Shown here one piece after another: positions 44,973-53,130 of a DNA stretch of 64,000 nucleotides. The notes under the pieces were generated by a model, which worked only from the letters and a program-made list of their open reading frames with translations, was not told where the DNA came from and searched no databases. Location of the stretch: positions 248,001 through 312,000 of the forward strand of contig NZ_KB911588.1 of NCBI RefSeq assembly GCF_000383615.1, in the 5' to 3' direction. How positions within the stretch are numbered: the stretch's first letter is position 1; each line of letters begins with the position of its first letter. The position numbers were made by a program, and so were the translations under genes. This stretch comes from Streptomyces canus 299MFChir4.1. GTDB taxonomy: Bacteria; Actinomycetota; Actinomycetes; Streptomycetales; Streptomycetaceae.

Positions 44973-46103
44973 TCAGCCGCTGAGGCGCACCGGCATGATC
45001 AGGTACTTGTAGGCCTCGTCCGCCTCGGCGTCCAGGGCCGGCTTGCCGCTCAGCAGCGCGGGCTTGGTGGACGTCGTGAAGGAGAGCTGGGCGACCGGGG
45101 AGTCGATGGCGCTCAGGCCGTCCAGCAGGAAGGTCGGGTTGAAGGCGATCGAGACGTCGTCGCCCTCCAGCTGGGCGTCGACCCTTTCCACAGCCTGTGC
45201 GTCGTCGCTGGAGCCGGCCTCCAGAATCAGCACGCCCTGCTCGAAGCTCAGCCGCACCGGGGTGTTGCGCTCGGCGACCAGGGCCACACGCTTGACGGCC
45301 TCCACGAAGGGTGCGGTCTCGATCACGGCCACGGAGTTGAACTCCGTCGGGAACAGCGAGCGGTACTTCGGCAGGTCGCCTTCGAGCAGCCGCGTGGTGG
45401 TACGGCGGCCCGCGCCCTCGAAGCCGATCAGGCCCTCGCCCGCGCCCGAACCGGACAGCGCCAGGATGACGCTGTCACCGCTCGTGAGGGCCTTGGCGGT
45501 GTCCAGGAGCGTCTTGGCGGGCACCAGGGCCACCGCGGACGCCTCCGGGTTCTCCGGCTTCCACAGGAACTCGCGGACCGCGAAGCGGTAGCGGTCGGTG
45601 GACGCCAGCGTGACGGTGTCGCCCTCGATCTCGATGCGCACACCGGTGAGGACGGGGAGCGTGTCGTCACGTCCCGCGGCGATGGCCACCTGAGCGGCGG
45701 CGGAGGCGAAGACCTCACCGGGGACGGTGCCCGTGGCGCTCGGCATCTGCGGCAGCGCCGGGTACTCCTCCACAGGCAGGGTGTGGAGGGTGAAGCGCGA
45801 GGAGCCGCAGACCACCGTCGCCCGTACACCGTCTGTGGAAATCTCCACCGGGCGGTTGGGCAGTGCGCGGCAGATGTCGGCGAGCAGGCGGCCGGAGACG
45901 AGCACCGTGCCCTCCTCCTCGACCTCGGCCTCCACGGAGACCCGCGCGGAGACCTCGTAGTCGAAGCTGGACAGGCTCAGCTGGCCTTCCTCGGCCTTCA
46001 GGAGAAGGCCGGCGAGGACAGGCGCCGGCGGACGGGCCGGGAGGCTGCGCGCCGCCCAGGCCACTGCCTCCGCGAGTACGTCGCGTTCCACCCGGATCTT
46101 CAC
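44973..46103 (-). CDS. dnaN: DNA polymerase III sliding clamp (beta subunit)
   Basis: A 376-residue ring-forming clamp of three similar domains that tethers polymerase to DNA. The N terminus KIRVERDVLAEAVAWAARSLP and the C-terminal YLIMPVRLSG are family signatures; the latter forms part of the ligand-binding cleft. GTG at 46103 has AGGAGG 8 bases upstream; the open frame beyond it is oriC sequence. It is the first gene leftward of oriC. Confidence 0.98.
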   Translation of the reverse strand: MKIRVERDVLAEAVAWAARSLPARPPAPVLAGLLLKAEEGQLSLSSFDYEVSARVSVEAEVEEEGTVLVSGRLLADICRALPNRPVEISTDGVRATVVCGSSRFTLHTLPVEEYPALPQMPSATGTVPGEVFASAAAQVAIAAGRDDTLPVLTGVRIEIEGDTVTLASTDRYRFAVREFLWKPENPEASAVALVPAKTLLDTAKALTSGDSVILALSGSGAGEGLIGFEGAGRRTTTRLLEGDLPKYRSLFPTEFNSVAVIETAPFVEAVKRVALVAERNTPVRLSFEQGVLILEAGSSDDAQAVERVDAQLEGDDVSIAFNPTFLLDGLSAIDSPVAQLSFTTSTKPALLSGKPALDAEADEAYKYLIMPVRLSG

Positions 46104-46269
46104 TGTTGCCGCCTCCTGCTGTTGCCGGCGCTGCTCGGCCTGCCTGGCTTCGTCGTCTGTCTCGGTGTCGTCGGTCCCTGTGCCGGGAAGGACACCGGGG
46201 AACAGTCTGACGCACCCCACTGACAGTAGGTGCCTCTCGGGGTCAAGTCGTGACGAGGGGCAGCCGGGA

Positions 46270-46870
46270 GCCGGACAGCGAGTTGTGCACAGGCCCCACT
46301 TCGAAACGGATTCCCAGCTCTCTCTAGTTGGGAGTAGTAGTAGGGGCTGTGGATACCGTGGATAACCTCGTTTTCCCAGCTCAGAGTGGGAATTTTGTCC
46401 ACTGGCCCTGTGGGCGACGGCGGTGGACAACTGGGTGTCTCTGTGGAGAACAGAAAGTTCTGCACACTCCGTGCACAGCCTGAGGCGACTTCTCCCCAGC
46501 GCCGTCCCCAGCTTTACCCGCCTTTCCCACAGCCCAACCCGGCACCTTCGTGTGACGCCTTTCACTCGACCCGGTGATCAGGCGCGTCGCGTTGCCGAAC
46601 AGTGGACAGGCATGTGGAGAAGCCGCTGATCGCTGGGGACAACCGGCTCCAGCCTGTGGGTTGCCGGTGGACAACTCGGTGCACAGCCTGTGGATCTTCT
46701 CGCTGTCCACAGGCTGTGGAGATCCTTCGTCCACGAATCCACAACCACCTGACCTGGCCTGATGGGTTTTCACCAGGGAGTCTGTGGACCGCGATCTGGA
46801 CAACTTCGCAGTCCCCAGGATGTGGACGGGAAAAAGTCACCGGATCTGTGGAGAGAGGCCGTAACCCCGC
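46270..46870. other. oriC: Chromosomal replication origin oriC
   Basis: The dnaA-dnaN gap of 880 bases is packed with about 20 DnaA-box-like 9-mers in both directions. Examples: TTGTCCACT 46395, GGTGGACAA 46422 and 46666, TGTGGAGAA 46442 and 46613, TGGGGACAA 46634, TGTGGATCT 46689, CTGTCCACA 46703, GAATCCACA 46735, TGTGGACCG 46783, TCTGGACAA 46795, TGTGGACGG 46821. A leftmost group (46283, 46348, 46357) includes CGTGGATAA. None equals the full consensus, so affinity is probably graded. This layout matches the Streptomyces oriC. Confidence 0.95.
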
Positions 46871-46914
46871 CGGGAATCGAACACCCGGCTACGGCAGCGT
46901 GACCTCGGGCATGA

Positions 46915-46954
46915 CGAAGGGCGCCCCGGGACCTCGTCCCCAGGGCGCCCTTCG
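46915..46954 (-). terminator. Terminator of dnaA
   Basis: CGAAGGGCGCCC and its complement form a 12-base perfect stem 29 bases past the dnaA stop, separating dnaA from oriC. An inner GGGAC/GTCCC extends it. Confidence 0.8.
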
Positions 46955-46983
46955 GTGTCGGAGCCATCGCGGCTCTGCCGCTG

Positions 46984-48951
46984 TCAGCCGTTCTTGATGC
47001 GGTTCGTCAGCTCGGTCACCTGGTTGTAGATGGAGCGTCGCTCGGCCATCAGATTGCGGATCTTGCGGTCCGCGTGCATCACGGTCGTGTGGTCGCGGCC
47101 GCCGAACAGGGCGCCGATCTTCGGCAGCGAGAGGTCCGTCAGCTCGCGGCACAGGTACATGGCGATCTGGCGGGCCGTGACGAGGGCTCGGCCGCGCGAG
47201 GTGCCGCACAGGTCCTCGACGGTCAGGCCGAAGTAGTCCGCCGTGGCGCTCATGATGGCCGTCGAGGTGATCTCGGGCGCCGAGTCCTCGCCGCCGGGGA
47301 TCAGATCCTTCAGCACGATCTCCGTCAGGCCCAGGTCCACCGGCTGCCGGTTGAGCGACGCGAACGCCGTCACCCGGATCAGCGCGCCCTCCAGCTCACG
47401 GATGTTGCGTGAGATGCGGGACGCGATGAACTCCAGCACCTCCGGCGGGGCGTTGAGCTGCTCCTGGACCGCCTTCTTGCGCAGGATCGCGATCCGGGTC
47501 TCCAGCTCGGGCGGCTGGACGTCGGTGATCAGACCCCACTCGAAACGGTTCCGCAGCCGGTCCTCCAGCGTCACCAGCTGTTTGGGCGGCCGGTCGCTGG
47601 ACAGCACGATCTGCTTGTTGGCGTTGTGGAGCGTGTTGAAGGTGTGGAAGAACTCCTCCTGCGTCGACTCCTTGTCCGCGAGGAACTGGATGTCGTCGAC
47701 GAGCAGGATGTCCATCTCGCGGTAGCGCTTGCGGAAGCTGTCGCCCTTGCCGTCACGGATGGAGTTGATGAACTCGTTGGTGAACTCCTCCGAGCTCACG
47801 TACCGCACGCGCGTGCCGGGATACAGGCTGCGCGCGTAGTGCCCGATCGCGTGCAGCAGGTGGGTCTTGCCGAGCCCCGACTCCCCGTAGATGAAGAGGG
47901 GGTTGTATGCCTTGGCCGGAGCCTCGGCGACCGCCACCGCGGCCGCGTGGGCGAAGCGGTTGGAGGCGCCGATGACGAACGTGTCGAAGAGGTACTTCGG
48001 GTTCAGCCGCGCGGTGGGCTCGCCGGGGCCGGTCGCCGGTGCGGGCTGCGCGGCCAGTGGGCCGGGGGCGCCGGTGGTGGGCAGGTTGGAGCCGACCGGG
48101 CCGCCGCGGTGCACACGGCCGGAGCCGGACTGCGGATCGGGCAGGTCCCGGCGGTTGTCGCGCTGGTCGTAGTCGGACCGGGGCTGGTCGTAGTCGGGAC
48201 GCGGCTTGTCGTACTCCGGCCGCTGGTTGTAGTCGGAGCGCGAGCCGTCGTAGGGCGGGCGCTCCATCGACTGCGGGCGGTAGTCCTGCGACGAGGGGCC
48301 GTACGACTCCTGCCCGTACGGCTCCTGAGGATAGGGCTCCTGTGACGGTGACGCGTACGGGTCGCGCTCCGGGAAGCCGAGCCGCTGCTGCTGCCAGCTG
48401 TACTCGTCCTGCGCCGGCCGCGGCCAGGCGCCGGGTTCGGGGCGCTGGTATTCCGAGGGGTAGGCGGGGCGCGCGGTCGGGAGCTGGTCCGGGCGGGGAG
48501 AGCGGTCGCCCTGGTGCCCGGGTCGCTGTTCGGCGCGGCCCTGGTGGGAGTCGTCGGCGCGGTGACGGCCGTAGCCCTCGTACTGGTTGTCGTACTGGCC
48601 GGAGGGAAGCTCCGGCTCCTCGTAGCGCGACTGGGGCCGGGGGGCCGGAGGCGCGGGCGGTGCCGAGGGCTCGCCCGCGGAGTCGTCGACGGTGATCGCG
48701 ATGCGGATCGGCCGTCCGCACTCGCGGCTCAGCGTCTCGCTGACGGCCGGGGCCAGCCGACCCTCCAGTACGCCTTTCGCAAATTCGTTCGGTACGGCGA
48801 GCAGGGCGGTGTCGGCGACCAGCGCGAGCGGCTGGCAGCGCCGGATCCAGTGCTCGTCCTTCGCCTCCACACCCTGGACTCGGCCCTCACCGAGAAGCTG
48901 CTCGAGTACGCGTGGCCACACTGCGGCAAGATCGGCAGGTACGTCAGCCAC
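46984..48951 (-). CDS. dnaA: Chromosomal replication initiator DnaA
   Basis: A 655-residue initiator, long for the family because of a 200-residue domain II, as usual in Streptomyces. Domain I (residues 1-90) ends near VDDSAG. Domain II is acidic, Pro/Tyr/Gln-rich with degenerate DYDQPR repeats. Domain III is AAA+ with Walker A GESGLGKTHLLHAIG, Walker B LLVDDIQFL and sensor regions. Domain IV carries the DnaA-box-reading motif GRDHTTVMHADRKI. GTG at 48951. Two DnaA boxes in its promoter suggest autoregulation. Confidence 0.98.
   Translation of the reverse strand: MADVPADLAAVWPRVLEQLLGEGRVQGVEAKDEHWIRRCQPLALVADTALLAVPNEFAKGVLEGRLAPAVSETLSRECGRPIRIAITVDDSAGEPSAPPAPPAPRPQSRYEEPELPSGQYDNQYEGYGRHRADDSHQGRAEQRPGHQGDRSPRPDQLPTARPAYPSEYQRPEPGAWPRPAQDEYSWQQQRLGFPERDPYASPSQEPYPQEPYGQESYGPSSQDYRPQSMERPPYDGSRSDYNQRPEYDKPRPDYDQPRSDYDQRDNRRDLPDPQSGSGRVHRGGPVGSNLPTTGAPGPLAAQPAPATGPGEPTARLNPKYLFDTFVIGASNRFAHAAAVAVAEAPAKAYNPLFIYGESGLGKTHLLHAIGHYARSLYPGTRVRYVSSEEFTNEFINSIRDGKGDSFRKRYREMDILLVDDIQFLADKESTQEEFFHTFNTLHNANKQIVLSSDRPPKQLVTLEDRLRNRFEWGLITDVQPPELETRIAILRKKAVQEQLNAPPEVLEFIASRISRNIRELEGALIRVTAFASLNRQPVDLGLTEIVLKDLIPGGEDSAPEITSTAIMSATADYFGLTVEDLCGTSRGRALVTARQIAMYLCRELTDLSLPKIGALFGGRDHTTVMHADRKIRNLMAERRSIYNQVTELTNRIKNG
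48160..48245 (-). repeat. Degenerate repeats in dnaA domain II
   Basis: Four consecutive 18-21-base units encode RSDYNQ, RPEYDK, PRPDYDQ, PRSDYDQ. They lie in the disordered linker of DnaA, so copy number may vary without loss of function. Confidence 0.7.
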
Positions 48952-49334
48952 AGGGCACGCTCTCTCACGGGTCCCACGAACGTGTGGTTGTGGGACGAGT
49001 CGGGATTCAAATGGGGTGGAGCCGAAAGACAGGGGTCAACGGAACGAATCGGAGTTCAGTCACGGTAGTCAGGGCGACGGGTGCGGTTCAAGTTGTTGTC
49101 CCCAGCCTGTGGATAGTGTCTCCCGGTGACCACTGGTTTGACCGGATGGCGTAGCCGCGCGTACCGTAACCAGGTCGAGTTGTCGATGGCTGCTGCCGCC
49201 TGCCTCCGATGGGCACAGATCGCGTCAGGTGATCGGTAAGCGGTGCACACGGGCGTAACTGCGAGCTACTCGTGGGCGCACGGTGACAGCCAGGACGGCA
49301 CCCGCCACCACCGATTGATTTCTGGAGCCCCCGA
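48952..49334. promoter_or_regulatory. Divergent dnaA/rpmH promoter region with DnaA boxes
   Basis: 383 bases between dnaA and rpmH. TTGTCCCCA (49096-49104) and TGTGGATAG (49108-49116) are two convergent DnaA boxes, each one base from consensus, 3 bases apart. Paired boxes in the dnaA promoter are known from S. lividans, where DnaA represses itself. The rpmH promoter must also be here. I see no coding sequence. Confidence 0.75.
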
Positions 49335-49472
49335 GTGAGCAAGCGCACCTTCCAGCCGAACAACCGTCGTCGCGCCAAGACCCACGGCTTCCGCCTGCGG
49401 ATGCGTACCCGTGCCGGCCGCGCGATTCTCGCGAACCGTCGTGGCAAGGGTCGCGCCAGCCTGTCCGCCTGA
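49335..49472 (+). CDS. rpmH: 50S ribosomal protein L34
   Basis: A 45-residue, very basic ribosomal protein: SKRTFQPNNRRRAKTHGFR, then MRTRAGRAILANRRGKGRASLSA, the complete family sequence. GTG at 49335 is the start. It is too short for ordinary gene-length cut-offs. It leads the rpmH-rnpA-yidD-yidC run, 21 bases before rnpA. Confidence 0.98.
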   Translation: MSKRTFQPNNRRRAKTHGFRLRMRTRAGRAILANRRGKGRASLSA

Positions 49473-49493
49473 TCCCGATCAGGTCATGACATC

Positions 49494-49865
49494 GTGCTGC
49501 CTACCGAGCATCGGCTGAGGCGGCGCGAGGACTTCGCGACCGCAGTACGACGAGGGCGCCGGGCCGGTCGCCCGTCCCTCGTCGTCCATTTTCGTAGCGG
49601 TGCCACGGACCCGCACGCGTCTGGGGAGAGCGCTCCCCCGCCGCGTGCGGGTTTCGTCGTGAGCAAGGCCGTGGGCGGTGCCGTGGTGCGCAACAAGGTG
49701 AAGCGCAGGCTTCGCCATCTGATGCGCGACAGGGTCCTCCTGTTTCCCCCCGGTAGCCTGGTAGTCGTACGAGCGTTGCCCGAGGCGGGCGACGCCGATC
49801 ACGAACAGCTGGCCCGAGACCTGGATGCCGCCGTTCAGCGGCTGCTGGGAGGGGGCGCACGATGA
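49494..49865 (+). CDS. rnpA: Ribonuclease P protein component
   Basis: A 123-residue basic protein that helps the RNase P RNA bind pre-tRNA. The family core is LPTEHRLRRREDFATAVRRG, FVVSKAVGGAVVRNKVKRRLRH (the RNR motif), and a conserved C-terminal helix. GTG at 49494 starts 21 bases after rpmH. The stop overlaps the yidD ATG (ATGA). Confidence 0.96.
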   Translation: MLPTEHRLRRREDFATAVRRGRRAGRPSLVVHFRSGATDPHASGESAPPPRAGFVVSKAVGGAVVRNKVKRRLRHLMRDRVLLFPPGSLVVVRALPEAGDADHEQLARDLDAAVQRLLGGGAR

Positions 49866-50212
49866 AGTACCCGCTGCTGGCGCTGATCAAGCTGTACCAG
49901 TGGACCATCAGCCCGCTGCTGGGGCCGGTGTGCAAGTACTACCCGTCGTGCTCCCACTACGGCTACCAGGCCATCGACCGGCACGGTGCGATCAAGGGAA
50001 CGGCACTCACCGCCTGGCGCATCCTGCGGTGCAATCCGTGGTCGCTGGGCGGTGTGGACCATGTCCCGCCGCGCAAGCGTCCGCGGTGGCACGAATTGCT
50101 GCGTAACGCCTGGCGTGCACGTAGGGGCGGGCCCTCCGCCGCCTCGGCCACCGAGGGGCAGAATCCTTCGAGCCCGGCCGCAGAGACTCCGTCCCATGCC
50201 CAAGGAGCATGA
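49862..50212 (+). CDS. yidD: Membrane protein insertion efficiency factor YidD
   Basis: A 116-residue member of the YidD (DUF37) family, which assists YidC-dependent insertion. Core: LIKLYQWTISPLLGPVCKYYPSCSHYGYQAIDRHG, with conserved Cys residues, and RILRCNPWSLGGVDHVP. The C-terminal 35 residues are a Ser/Ala/Pro tail not found in short homologues. ATG at 49862 overlaps the rnpA stop. Confidence 0.95.
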   Translation: MKYPLLALIKLYQWTISPLLGPVCKYYPSCSHYGYQAIDRHGAIKGTALTAWRILRCNPWSLGGVDHVPPRKRPRWHELLRNAWRARRGGPSAASATEGQNPSSPAAETPSHAQGA

Positions 50213-50215
50213 TTA

Positions 50216-51502
50216 GTGGACACGATTGCCAGTCTTTTCAGCTTCATCACGACACCCGTCTCCTGGGTCATCGTCCAGTTCCACACGGTGTACGGCAAGA
50301 TCTTCGGCCCTGACACCGGCTGGGCCTGGGGCCTGTCGATCGTGTCCCTCGTGATCCTGATCCGTATCTGCCTGATCCCGCTCTTCGTGAAGCAGATCAA
50401 GTCGACGCGGGCGATGCAGACGCTCCAGCCCGAGATGAAGAAGATCCAGGAGCGCTACAAGAACGACAAGCAGCGTCAGTCCGAAGAGATGATGAAGCTG
50501 TACAAGGAGACGGGTACCAACCCGCTCTCCTCGTGCCTTCCCATCCTGGCGCAGTCCCCGTTCTTCTTCGCCCTTTACCACGTGCTCAACGGCATCGCGA
50601 CGGGCGACACCATCGGCGTCATCAACGAGTCGCTGCTGGCCAGCGCTCGTAAGGCGCACATCTTCGGCGCCCCGCTCGCCGCGAAGTTCAAGGACGGCTC
50701 CGCCACTGTCCAGGCGCTGGGCGCCACGGTCACCGATGTGCGGGTCGTCACCGCGGTCATGATCGTCATGATGTCGGCGTCGCAGTTCTACACGCAGCGC
50801 CAGCTGATGACGAAGAACGTCGACACCACCGTCAAGACGCCGTTCATGCAGCAGCAGAAGATGCTGATGTACGTCTTCCCGGTCATGTTCGCCGTCTTCG
50901 GCATCAACTTCCCGGTCGGTGTCCTCGTCTACTGGCTGACCACCAACGTGTGGACCATGGGCCAGCAGATGTACGTCATCCACAACAACCCGACCCCGGG
51001 TTCCAAGGCCCAGGCCGCGTACCTGGAGCGTCTGACCAAGCACGTCACGAGCCACGGCAAGGCCCGCAAGCGCAGCGAGCGCACCATCATCAAGGCGATC
51101 GTCGCCAAGGGCCGCGACCGCAACGAGTTCGAGCGCAAGTTCATCAACGGTCTGAACAAGGCGGGCCTCGCGGCCCAGGCCGACGGCTCGGTCATCCAGA
51201 GCGACTCCCAGGCCGCGGTCCAGACCGAGGACGGTTCGACGGCGAGCGCGGCGGCTCCCAAGCGTCAGCAGCCCAAGCGGCAGAGCAAGTCCCAGCGGCA
51301 GTCGGGTGCGATTGCGGCCGGCTCGAAGGCGGCTGATGACGCACCGTCGTCGGAGCCGACCTCGCTGACCAAGTCCGACGAGCCAGAGGACGCCAAGCCC
51401 GCCGCTCCCGCCAAGAAGCAGCCCGGCGGCGGTACCCGCAGCAAGGCCCAGTCCGGACAGCGCAAGGGTCCGCAGCGGCCCAAGTCCCCGTCCAAGAAGT
51501 AA
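50216..51502 (+). CDS. yidC: Membrane protein insertase YidC
   Basis: A 428-residue Oxa1/YidC protein that inserts proteins into the cytoplasmic membrane. N-terminal helix, then the conserved hydrophilic-groove region (SIVSLVILIRICLIPLFVKQIKSTRAMQTLQPEMKKIQERY), and later helices (PILAQSPFFFALYHVLN, MFAVFGINFPVGVLVYWLTTNVW). The C-terminal tail is long and Lys/Ser/Ala-rich and may touch ribosomes. GTG at 50216 lies 3 bases after the yidD stop with AAGGAG upstream. Confidence 0.97.
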   Translation: MDTIASLFSFITTPVSWVIVQFHTVYGKIFGPDTGWAWGLSIVSLVILIRICLIPLFVKQIKSTRAMQTLQPEMKKIQERYKNDKQRQSEEMMKLYKETGTNPLSSCLPILAQSPFFFALYHVLNGIATGDTIGVINESLLASARKAHIFGAPLAAKFKDGSATVQALGATVTDVRVVTAVMIVMMSASQFYTQRQLMTKNVDTTVKTPFMQQQKMLMYVFPVMFAVFGINFPVGVLVYWLTTNVWTMGQQMYVIHNNPTPGSKAQAAYLERLTKHVTSHGKARKRSERTIIKAIVAKGRDRNEFERKFINGLNKAGLAAQADGSVIQSDSQAAVQTEDGSTASAAAPKRQQPKRQSKSQRQSGAIAAGSKAADDAPSSEPTSLTKSDEPEDAKPAAPAKKQPGGGTRSKAQSGQRKGPQRPKSPSKK

Positions 51503-51517
51503 GAAGGAGTCCATCCC

Positions 51518-52030
51518 GTGACGGAAGGCACCACCTCCGCCGCTGCCGAGGGTGCAGACACCCTGACCCGCCTGGAGCAGGAAGGCGAGATCGCGGCGGA
51601 CTACCTCGAAGGTCTGCTCGACATCGCCGATCTCGACGGCGACATCGACATGGACGTCGAGGCCGACCGCGCCGCTGTCTCGATCATCAGCGACGCGGGC
51701 GGTCGCGACCTGCAGAAGCTGGTCGGTCGTGACGGCGAGGTGCTGGAAGCCCTGCAGGAGCTCACCCGCCTGGCTGTGCACCGTGAGACCGGGGACCGCA
51801 GCCGGCTGATGCTGGACATCGGCGGTTACCGGGCCAAGAAGCGTGCCGAGCTGTCCGAGCTGGGCGCCAAGGCCGCCGCCGAGGTGAAGAGCACGGGCGA
51901 GTCGGTGAAGCTCAACCCGATGACGCCGTTCGAGCGCAAGGTCGTGCACGACGCGATCAAGGCTGCCGGGCTGCGCAGTGAGTCCGAGGGCGAGGAGCCA
52001 CAGCGCTTCGTCGTCGTGCTTCCCGCCTGA
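51518..52030 (+). CDS. khpB: RNA-binding protein KhpB (Jag/EloR), KH-R3H domains
   Basis: A 170-residue single-stranded nucleic acid binding protein. KH-like part: VSIISDAGGRDLQKLVGRDGEVLEALQEL. R3H domain: SRLMLDIGGYRAKKRAEL and NPMTPFERKVVHDAI. The family acts with KhpA in RNA regulation of wall growth in Gram-positive bacteria. The N-terminal Jag domain is shortened here. GTG at 51518 follows AAGGAG. It is the last gene of the rpmH run before a terminator. Confidence 0.92.
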   Translation: MTEGTTSAAAEGADTLTRLEQEGEIAADYLEGLLDIADLDGDIDMDVEADRAAVSIISDAGGRDLQKLVGRDGEVLEALQELTRLAVHRETGDRSRLMLDIGGYRAKKRAELSELGAKAAAEVKSTGESVKLNPMTPFERKVVHDAIKAAGLRSESEGEEPQRFVVVLPA

Positions 52031-52048
52031 TCGGTCCGTACGTTCCTC

Positions 52049-52077
52049 CGGCCCCGTCTGTAGAGCAGGCGGGGCCG
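52049..52077 (+). terminator. Terminator after khpB
   Basis: CGGCCCCGTCTG and CAGGCGGGGCCG form a 12-base stem (one wobble) with a 5-base loop, 18 bases past the khpB stop. Confidence 0.75.
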
Positions 52078-52148
52078 AACTTTGTCAGCCTGATAGTTCT
52101 GATGATCGGCGCCCGGTGCGCTGATGCGGTACGGAAGGACGGTTCCCC

Positions 52149-52865
52149 GTGACGGAGGCAGCGGAGCTTCCCCCCGCGCCCGAGCAGGCGCGCGAGGTGT
52201 TCGGCGATCGCTACGAGGACGCGGTGCGGTACGCCGAGCTGCTCGCTGAGGCGGGTGTGCAGCGCGGTCTCATCGGTCCCCGTGAAGTGCCCCGCTTGTG
52301 GGAGCGGCATCTGCTCAACTGCGCGGTGCTCTCGGAGGTCGTTCCCGAGGGCGTGACGGTGTGCGATGTCGGCTCCGGTGCCGGTCTGCCCGGCATTCCT
52401 CTGGCCCTCGTCCGCGAGGACCTGAAGATCACGCTGCTGGAGCCGCTGCTGAGGCGTACGACCTTCCTCACGGAGGTCGTGGAGCTGCTGGGGCTGGACC
52501 ATGTGACGGTCGTGCGGGGCCGCGCCGAGGAGGTCATGGGCAAGCTGACTCCCGTGCACGTGGTGACAGCACGGGCGGTGGCCCCGCTGGACCGGCTGGC
52601 GACCTGGGGTGTCCCGCTGTTGCGTCCCTACGGCGAGATGCTGGCGCTCAAGGGCGACACCGCGGAGGAGGAGCTCAAGGCGGCAGGCACGGCCCTGAGC
52701 AAGCTCGGTGCCGTGGCGACCTCCATCCTGCATGTGGGTGAGGGCGTGGTCGATCCGTTGTCCACTGTGGTGAGGGTGGAAGTCGGGGAAAGTCCCGGCG
52801 GTGTACGTTTCGCGGCCAAGCGTGCCAAGGCGGCCCGCACCGGCCGCACCCGTCGGCGTCGCTGA
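52149..52865 (+). CDS. rsmG: 16S rRNA (guanine527-N7)-methyltransferase RsmG
   Basis: A 238-residue methyltransferase. S-adenosylmethionine motif VCDVGSGAGLPGIPLAL, family motifs LWERHLLNCAVL, EPLLRRTTFL and TARAVAPL. Loss of RsmG in Streptomyces gives low-level streptomycin resistance and altered secondary metabolism. GTG at 52149 is the start. The C-terminal tail is very basic. Confidence 0.96.
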   Translation: MTEAAELPPAPEQAREVFGDRYEDAVRYAELLAEAGVQRGLIGPREVPRLWERHLLNCAVLSEVVPEGVTVCDVGSGAGLPGIPLALVREDLKITLLEPLLRRTTFLTEVVELLGLDHVTVVRGRAEEVMGKLTPVHVVTARAVAPLDRLATWGVPLLRPYGEMLALKGDTAEEELKAAGTALSKLGAVATSILHVGEGVVDPLSTVVRVEVGESPGGVRFAAKRAKAARTGRTRRRR

Positions 52866-52958
52866 TCCGTCCTGCCGACGAGACTTACTCCACACAAGCT
52901 GTCAAACCTATGCATGCCGGAGTGTCGCGGCAGAACGGGCACGGCTGCCCTGCATCGT

Positions 52959-52972
52959 GTTTCACGTGAAAC
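52959..52972. promoter_or_regulatory. parS: parS site
   Basis: GTTTCACGTGAAAC, exact ParB consensus, in the rsmG-parA gap. Confidence 0.92.
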
Positions 52973-53067
52973 GTCGCTCACTGCTGCACGGCATCATCAG
53001 CCGGGGCCGCGCCGCGGCCGAACCCCGCGACCGAAAGCCTCTTGGGTCACTCGGAGAGGTAACGGAG

Positions 53068-53094
53068 TTGTCCACAGAGGTGGATTTCTCCACA
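53068..53094. promoter_or_regulatory. DnaA boxes upstream of parA
   Basis: TTGTCCACA at 53068-53076 is the perfect Streptomyces box, and TTCTCCACA at 53086-53094 is one base off. Both are in the same direction, 37-63 bases before the parA start, where they could link parAB expression to DnaA. Confidence 0.65.
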
Positions 53095-53130
53095 GAACAA
53101 CAGGCCTCACTGGTTCACGACCCCGAAGAC

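Noticed and set aside
46104..46565. Extension of DnaN upstream of 46103
   Set aside because: The frame is open through oriC by chance; the GTG at 46103 has AGGAGG and gives the family N terminus.
52801..53130. 110-residue N-terminal extension of ParA
   Set aside because: It crosses the rsmG stop, a parS site and DnaA boxes; the family N terminus begins at 53131.
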